From contig OX419760.1 in NCBI GenBank assembly GCA_948567375.1, positions 27,838,001 through 27,902,000 of the forward strand: a stretch of DNA of 64,000 bases. Reading direction: 5' to 3'. Position 1 is the first letter of the stretch. Every line of letters begins with the position of its first letter. The DNA comes from Lunularia cruciata (taxonomy: Eukaryota > Streptophyta > Marchantiopsida > Lunulariales > Lunulariaceae). Below the pieces are notes generated by a model. The model saw only the letters and a program-made list of their open reading frames with translations, had not been told where the DNA came from and did no database searches. Of the stretch, positions 58,782 to 64,000 are shown in pieces. The position numbers and the translations under genes were made by a program.

Positions 58782-60050
58782 TTGAATCAATTGTATGCCA
58801 AAATCTCAAAGTGCAAGTTTTGAAAATCTGAAGTAGACTACCTAGGGCATCGAGTAAGTGTAGAGGGTATCCAAGTGTTAATAGATAAAATAGATGTCAT
58901 TCAAAAATGGAGTGCTCCAAAAGATCAAACTCAACTCAAGAGTTTTTTGGGATTGAGGGGGTTTTATCATCAATTTATCAAAGACTTCTCCAAGATTACA
59001 TAGCCTTTAACAACACTATTGGGCAAGGAAAAGAAGTAGATATGGGGAACCACACAAGAATTGACCTTCTAGGAGTTGAGACTCATTTGAGTTGAGACTC
59101 ATGAGACTCATTCTAGGAGGAGACTCATTACTACATGTATGAATCTTGAAATGGTATGACCCAAAAGGTCCAATCAAGATGGCTATATATGCATCAGGTG
59201 TAGCAATAGGAGCAATCCTACAACAAGAATAGCAATATGGCACCCAATTGCATATTTCTCTTGTAAGTTGTTATCGGCAAAATGCAACTATCACACCACC
59301 AAACAAGAAAAGTTGGCCATTGTCCTTGCAACCAAACATTGGAAGCACTATTTGGGTGAGAAGGCATTTATGGTAGAAACGGACAACAAATCTCTAGTCT
59401 ACCTCAAGATACAAAAAGATCTTTCTTGTTGATAGATTTGGTGGGCAGAGTGGAGACAACAATTCAATATGACAATCAAATATGTGGAAGGCAAGAAGCA
59501 ACTTGCAGATGCATTCACCCAAATGTCAATGGCAAAAAATTTGGTAGTGGAAATCAAGATGAATGCTTAATTCTAGCCCAAGATTCTTGTTGCTACAAAA
59601 TTTGATCCACAAATTGTAGGTGCTCAATCATCCAAAGGTATCACTAGCACCCAATGACTCACCTTCCGTGATGGCAAGTTGTGGCTCTAAGAACCACCAT
59701 CCTAGCGGAATGTCATGATTCTGCCATTGCAGGTCATGTTGAGTGGACAAGACCTTGGATGCAGGCAAATGCCATTATTATTGACCCAAGATGAGTAACA
59801 ATGTGATGGAATATGTTTGGAACTGCCTACTTTGCCAAAAAAATAAGGCTTCTAATCAAGCTTCTACATGACTTCTCCAACCTCTCTCCACTCCTACACA
59901 ACATTAGGAATAAAGAAGCATGGATCTGGTTTGTGAATTGCTCAAGACCACCTCTGGGTTTGACTCCATTGTAGTCTTTGTTGACCGACTTAGCAAAATG
60001 ATTCATGTACATTATACCACCAAGGATTTGACTGTCCCTAACTAGCTCAA
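58782..60050 (+). pseudogene. Element F RT thumb, RNase H and integrase start, degenerate
   Basis: Stops break the frame. Recognisable pieces include RT thumb CKF-stop-KSEVDYLGHRVSVEGI near 58815, RNase H words matching C near 59280-59400 (LAIVLATKHWKHYLGEKAF) and the integrase cysteines CLLCQKNKASNQ near 59825. Confidence 0.8.
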
Positions 60051-60923
60051 TTGTACTTAGATGAAATCTTGTCCCATCATGGCTTGTCTCAAGTGCTCAT
60101 AAAAAATAGAGGCACTCAATTCACTAGTTCGTTTTGGAGAACACTCTTTAAGTTCTTCAAAACCAAATTACTTATGTCCACAACTTACCATCTACAAACC
60201 ACTGGACAAATAGAGAGTGCAAATTGCACTATTAAGGATATGCTTCAAGGCTTTACTTTGGATGTGCAAGAGAGTTGGGACACCTTACTCCCATTGGTGG
60301 AATTTTCTTACAACAATTCAGTGAATGCCTCTACACAAGTCATATTGTTCTTCCTCATGTATAGAGAGCATCCTTTCACACCTTCAAGCTTGATGAAGGT
60401 CCATCCGGTGGCTACCAAGGTTGATGTCGTCAACTTTTTTGTTTCTAGAATCCAATAGGGTGTTGAGCACACCAAGCACAAGTTGCAGATTGCACAAAGT
60501 TGGCAAAAGCAACATGCAAATGCACACCGCCAACACATGGAGTTCAATATGGGAGATCAAGTCTAGTTGTCAACCACTCAAGTTAGTTGGTCCTTATAAG
60601 CTCAAACCTCGTTTTATTGGACCTTTCTCTATCCTTTGTTGCATTGGCGCCATGGCCTATCACCTTGAGCTACTTCCACATATGAAGATCCACTCAGTGT
60701 TTCATGTTTTCTTATTATGCTGATATGCTCCTCAGCCGCCCCACTTCTCTTCCATCCAAGAAAGCAACCTTGTCCAACCCTTGTTGGTGAGGCGGAGGAG
60801 TATGAGGTCAAATGCATTCTCCAAAAATGCACTCATGGTACTCGCCATCCGCATGTGGTATATCTAGTCATTGGAAAGGTTACCCATTGTACAAGGCAAC
60901 ATAGGAACCAACAACCAACTAGG
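60051..60923 (+). pseudogene. Element F integrase core and start of chromodomain
   Basis: YLDEILSHHGLSQVLIKNRGTQFTSSFW has asparagine at the second catalytic position (NRG for DRG). QTTGQIESANCTIKDML retains the glutamate. After a stop near 60458 the C-terminal region continues (HLELLPHMKIHSVFHV) and the chromodomain starts at EEYEVKCILQKCTHGTRHPHVVYL, then is cut by G. Confidence 0.86.
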
Positions 60924-60928
60924 CCAAT

Positions 60929-61354
60929 TGTAAAAGACCGAAACCGAGGAGAGAAATAGGAAAATGGAAACTCACATTGGGACACTTGAATGAGGGAAAA
61001 CTCCAAATGCCTAGCATGAGCTTTGGCTTTGGTATTTATAGGTAGCATACAAGGCCCTTGAGAAGCTTCTCAAGAAGCTTCCTCAAGCCGCTTTCTTAGA
61101 GTGCAAGCCAAGTTAACTAGGAAGCTTCTCAAGAAGCTTCCTTCTAGAAGCAGCCTACTTGGCGTGCAAGCTAAGCTAGTAAGAAGCTTCTAGAAGCTTC
61201 CTTCTAGAAGCTACTTACTTAAGGTGCAAGCTAAACTAACCGGGAAGCTTCCCAAGAAGCTTCCTAGATACTTCAGGAATATTCTAGGCTAATTTGTGTT
61301 ATGTGCTACTTCGTGAGCCTGACTGACTTCATTGCTAAACTCCATATTGTTACA
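60929..61354 (-). repeat. 3' LTR of element G, with HSE array
   Basis: 426 bp, TGTAAAAGACC to TTGTTACA. TATAAATA (minus) at 61033-61040. Perfect HSEs at 61193-61210 (GAAgcTTCtaGAAgcTTC) and 61272-61284 (TTCagGAAtaTTC). Confidence 0.93.
61193..61284 (-). promoter_or_regulatory. Two perfect heat-shock elements in the LTR of G
   Basis: A four-unit and a three-unit HSE at the same places as in A. In the three-unit site the spacer bases differ from A (AG for TA), but every GAA/TTC base is kept. Confidence 0.75.
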
Positions 61355-62560
61355 TATTCCCTCGCCGCTAGTTGGTGACATCCTCGTTGCCAGTGAAGCT
61401 TCGAATTCCTAGATGGCCGTCTGTGCATTGTGGAGGTGAGAAAGAGGTTCCCAGGTGGCATCATGAAGGGAATACCCTTTCCAAAGGACCTTGTACTCCG
61501 TATGTTGGCGACGGCCTCGTTGAATGTGGCGACGCGCAAGGATACGATCAACTTTGTACTCCTCATGATCATTGATAGGGATAGGAAGAGGGGGAGGTTG
61601 GACTCGAGAGGAAAAGGAAGAGGGGTTATGAACAAAGGGTTTCAACTTGGAAACATGAAAGATAGGATGGATACGCATGTGACAAGGCAAGGCAAGACAA
61701 TAAGCAATAGGAGAGACAATTTGGGTGATATCAAAGGGTCCTATCCAATTAGGGGCAAGTTTACAAACTTGGGTATCAAGTGGGAGAGGGAGGTTACTAG
61801 AGGATAGCATGACTTTATCACCAACTTCAAAGGTGAGATCTTGACGATAGTGGTCCGCATATTTTTTTTGGCGATTCTGAGCAACAAGGAGGTGAGACTT
61901 GGCTTGTTGGAGAGATTGGGATATAGTGGTCAAGAATGTGGAAGTATGAGGAACTTGAGATGGAGGGAGAGCAAGAAGAGAATCTGGAACAAGCGGATCT
62001 TGGCCAAAATTGAGAAAGAAAGGAGAGAATCCGGTGCTTGCCTGTTTGGAATTGTTGTAGGCAAATTCGGCAACGGCAAGACATTCATCCCAATTGGTAT
62101 GGTGGACATTGACAAAGGCATGCAACATATCCTCCAATGTACAATTTGCACGTTCGGTTTGTCCATCAGTTTGAGGATGATAGGCCGTGGACAAAGCAAG
62201 CTTGGTGCTGAGTATCTGAAAGAGTGCTTGCCAAAACTTCTCGGTAAAGCGAGGATCACGGTCGGAGATGAGTAGGCGTGGCATTCCATGATGCTTGAAG
62301 ACATTGTCGAAGTAGATTTGCGCTAAGGTTGGAGCATCCACAGTATCATAGGTTGGTGCCAAGTGGATTTGCTTACTAAGCTTATCCACAAACACCACAA
62401 TGGCGGTGTGTCCTTGTTTTGTCTTTGGCAAGGATGTGATGAGATCCAAGCTCACATGCTCCCAATGAGCTGATGGAACGGCAAGCGGTTGAAGGAGTCC
62501 ACCCGGCTTCTGGTTGCTGGCCTTGTTACGTTGGCAGCTCTCACACAATCGGACAAATTC
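61355..62560 (-). CDS. Element G integrase and chromodomain (379-codon open fragment)
   Basis: The open piece 62548-61409 reads CESCQRNK, VVFVDKLSKQIHL, LISDRDPRFTEKFW, GQTERANCTLEDML: all three catalytic acids present. HVSKLKPFVH follows, then a chromodomain EEYKVDRILARRH to VLWKGYSLHDATWEPLSHL, continuous with integrase. Just upstream a TGA replaces the CGA arginine codon seen in A (DVRDFVR), another CpG loss. Fragment of pol. Confidence 0.92.
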
Positions 62561-64000
62561 TCAAACATCATGTGTCATGTTGGGCCACCACCATTGACGT
62601 TGGAGGGTACCCAAGGTCTTGTCCACACCCATGTGACCAACGATGGGTAAATCATGGGCTTCTTGAAGGCGCACAAGTTGAAGATCACCTTTGGCTGGAA
62701 CATAGATCCGGTCCGCATGGAATAGAAGGCCTTCCTTGAAGGAGAAGGTGTTGTACTCTTTGTCACATGTTGTTAGCCGACCATGTACCATTTGGAAGAA
62801 GGGATCTTGCTGTAGAGCTAACCGAAACTTGTTATGAATCTTGGGATCAATTGACACCGTCGTAATTGCTGCCACGATGAGAGGAAGAGACTTCAAATCA
62901 GGTCGTCGTGATAGAGCATCAGGGATGACATGGAACCAACCTGGTTTGTACTCAAGTTTGATGTCAAACAATTGGAGTTGCTCTTCCCATTGATGATGTT
63001 GACTCTTCATGTGCTCTAAGTGTAAGGTCTACAACAATGGCTTGTGATCAGTTCGCATGATCACTTGTTTCCCCAAGAGATAATGCCTCCATACCTTGGT
63101 GGCATATACCATTGCAAGTTGTTCCCGATCTGGAGTAGAGTAATTTATTTCAGCTGTATTTAGTCGGCAAGACACAAAGGTAATAGGATGTAGTCCATCT
63201 GGAAATTCTTGTTGCAACACAGCTCCAATTGCAAAGTTAGAAGTATCAAAATTAACCACACAAGGTAGTTGAGGATCATATGGTTGAAGAATGGGTCTTG
63301 AAGACACCATATGCTTTAACTTCTGGAGTGCTTCTTCATGCTTAGTGGTCCATTGGAAGCTCAAGTTCTTTCCCAAGAGGTCAGTCAATGATGCAGCCAC
63401 GTGAGCATAATAGTGGATGAACCGTCGGTAAAAACTGGCCAATCCATTGAATGCTTGTACTTCGGTAGCATCCTTCGGGGTAGGCCAATCAGTAATGGCC
63501 TTGATCTTCTCTTCTTCCTTCTTGATCCCCTCTGATGAGATCTTATGACCCAAGAAGGTAACCTCCTTCTGCCAAAAAGCACACTTTGACTTCTTGCAGT
63601 AAAATTTCCACTGTCGTAGTCATCTTAGGACTTCTCGCACATGATTCTTGTGTTCTGCCTCTGTCCTACTATAGATTAAGATATCATCTAAGAACACTAC
63701 CACGGACTGATCCAATAGTCCCTCCAACACCCAATGCATCTGATCCATGAAGACTGTTGGAGCATTAGTGAGTCCGAAAGGTAGAACTCTCCACTCAAAA
63801 TGTCCATACCTTGTGTGAAAGGCAGTCTTTTGCACGTCCTCTCCTTCAATAAGAATTTGCCAATAGCCGCTACAAAGATCTAGCTTGGAAAAGTAGCGTG
63901 CTCCACTTAATTGATCAAGCAGGTCATCGATCCAAGGCGAAGAATATGCATTCTTCACGGTTTGCTTATTGAGCGCACGGTAATCAATACAGAAATGAAG
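62561..64000 (-). pseudogene. Element G reverse transcriptase and RNase H, interrupted, runs off the window
   Basis: [29 protein letters not shown] and [12 protein letters not shown] (63958-63620). RNase H: GHKISSEGIKKEEEKI to EINYSTPDREQLAMVYATKVWRHYL (63553-63029), then the tether and integrase zinc region (63010-62561). Stops lie at about 63620, 63025 and 62560. RT catalytic aspartates intact. Confidence 0.88.

Larger units (their letters stand above)
55589..60928 (+). mobile_element. Element F: Ty3/gypsy chromovirus of the C family, cut by element G
   Basis: LTR homology to C runs from about 55589 to 55860, followed by primer site, pre-gag frame, gag, protease, RT, RNase H, integrase and the first part of a chromodomain at 60790-60923. 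There G is inserted and the rest of F lies beyond the window. The outer half of the 5' LTR is not recognisable. Multiple stops, but RT is long and keeps its catalytic motif. Confidence 0.88.
60929..64000 (-). mobile_element. Element G: Ty3/gypsy chromovirus of the A family, truncated by window end
   Basis: The 3' LTR (60929-61354) abuts chromodomain/integrase, RNase H and RT in the same order and strand as A. It lies in the chromodomain of F; left target copy CCAAT (60924-60928), with the right end outside the window. It has the fewest stops of the family in integrase and keeps the catalytic glutamate that A lost. Confidence 0.92.

Overview
This is nuclear DNA of a land plant. The evidence is an SnRK2-type (OST1-like) kinase gene plus plant-type LTR retrotransposons: chromodomain Ty3/gypsy elements with initiator-Met tRNA primer sites, a Ty1/copia element and an Athila/Tat-like gypsy family. 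The species cannot be fixed from sequence. The kinase reading frame has no introns, unlike most flowering-plant SnRK2 genes, so a non-seed plant or a retrogene are both possible.

Layout. 1-5.4 kb: host gene territory, with one intronless subclass III SnRK2 kinase (minus strand, 3077-4123), its long leader and a promoter with TATA and G-box/ABRE. 5.4-7.05 kb: AT-rich spacer with a (GA)n(TA)n microsatellite. 7051-18989: an old Ty1/copia element H (TSD ACTTA), split by a young gypsy chromovirus A (12057-17698, TSD GAGCG, 3 differences between 423-bp LTRs). 18.99-26.57 kb: AT-rich DNA interrupted by a CpG-rich island (20.33-21.26 kb) with a 95-bp tandem duplication. 26575-55190: an old Athila/Tat-like element D carrying three separate insertions: chromovirus B (29238-41332, TSD CTAAG), which itself holds chromovirus C (32963-39358); a 1.9-kb LTR-like insertion I (41846-43757, TSD ATCAC); and a younger sister of D, element E (44165-52644), which contains a solo LTR K. 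55.6-60.93 kb: chromovirus F (same family as C), interrupted by chromovirus G (same family as A and B), which runs off the window end.

All polyproteins seen are broken, so none is autonomous as it stands. The most notable signals are: (1) perfect heat-shock-element arrays in the LTRs of the A/B/G family, conserved at the GAA/TTC positions while spacer bases vary; (2) a small conserved reading frame between primer site and gag in the A/B family and a possibly related one in the C/F family; (3) an inversion inside the 5' LTR of E that flips its promoter; (4) a perfect 19-bp hairpin over the stop codon and polypurine tract of C; (5) a 20-residue tandem repeat of variable copy number between protease and reverse transcriptase in A and B; and (6) CpG-to-TpG decay that has disabled the very young element A. 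Element boundaries were read by eye from LTR ends, target duplications, primer sites and polypurine tracts.
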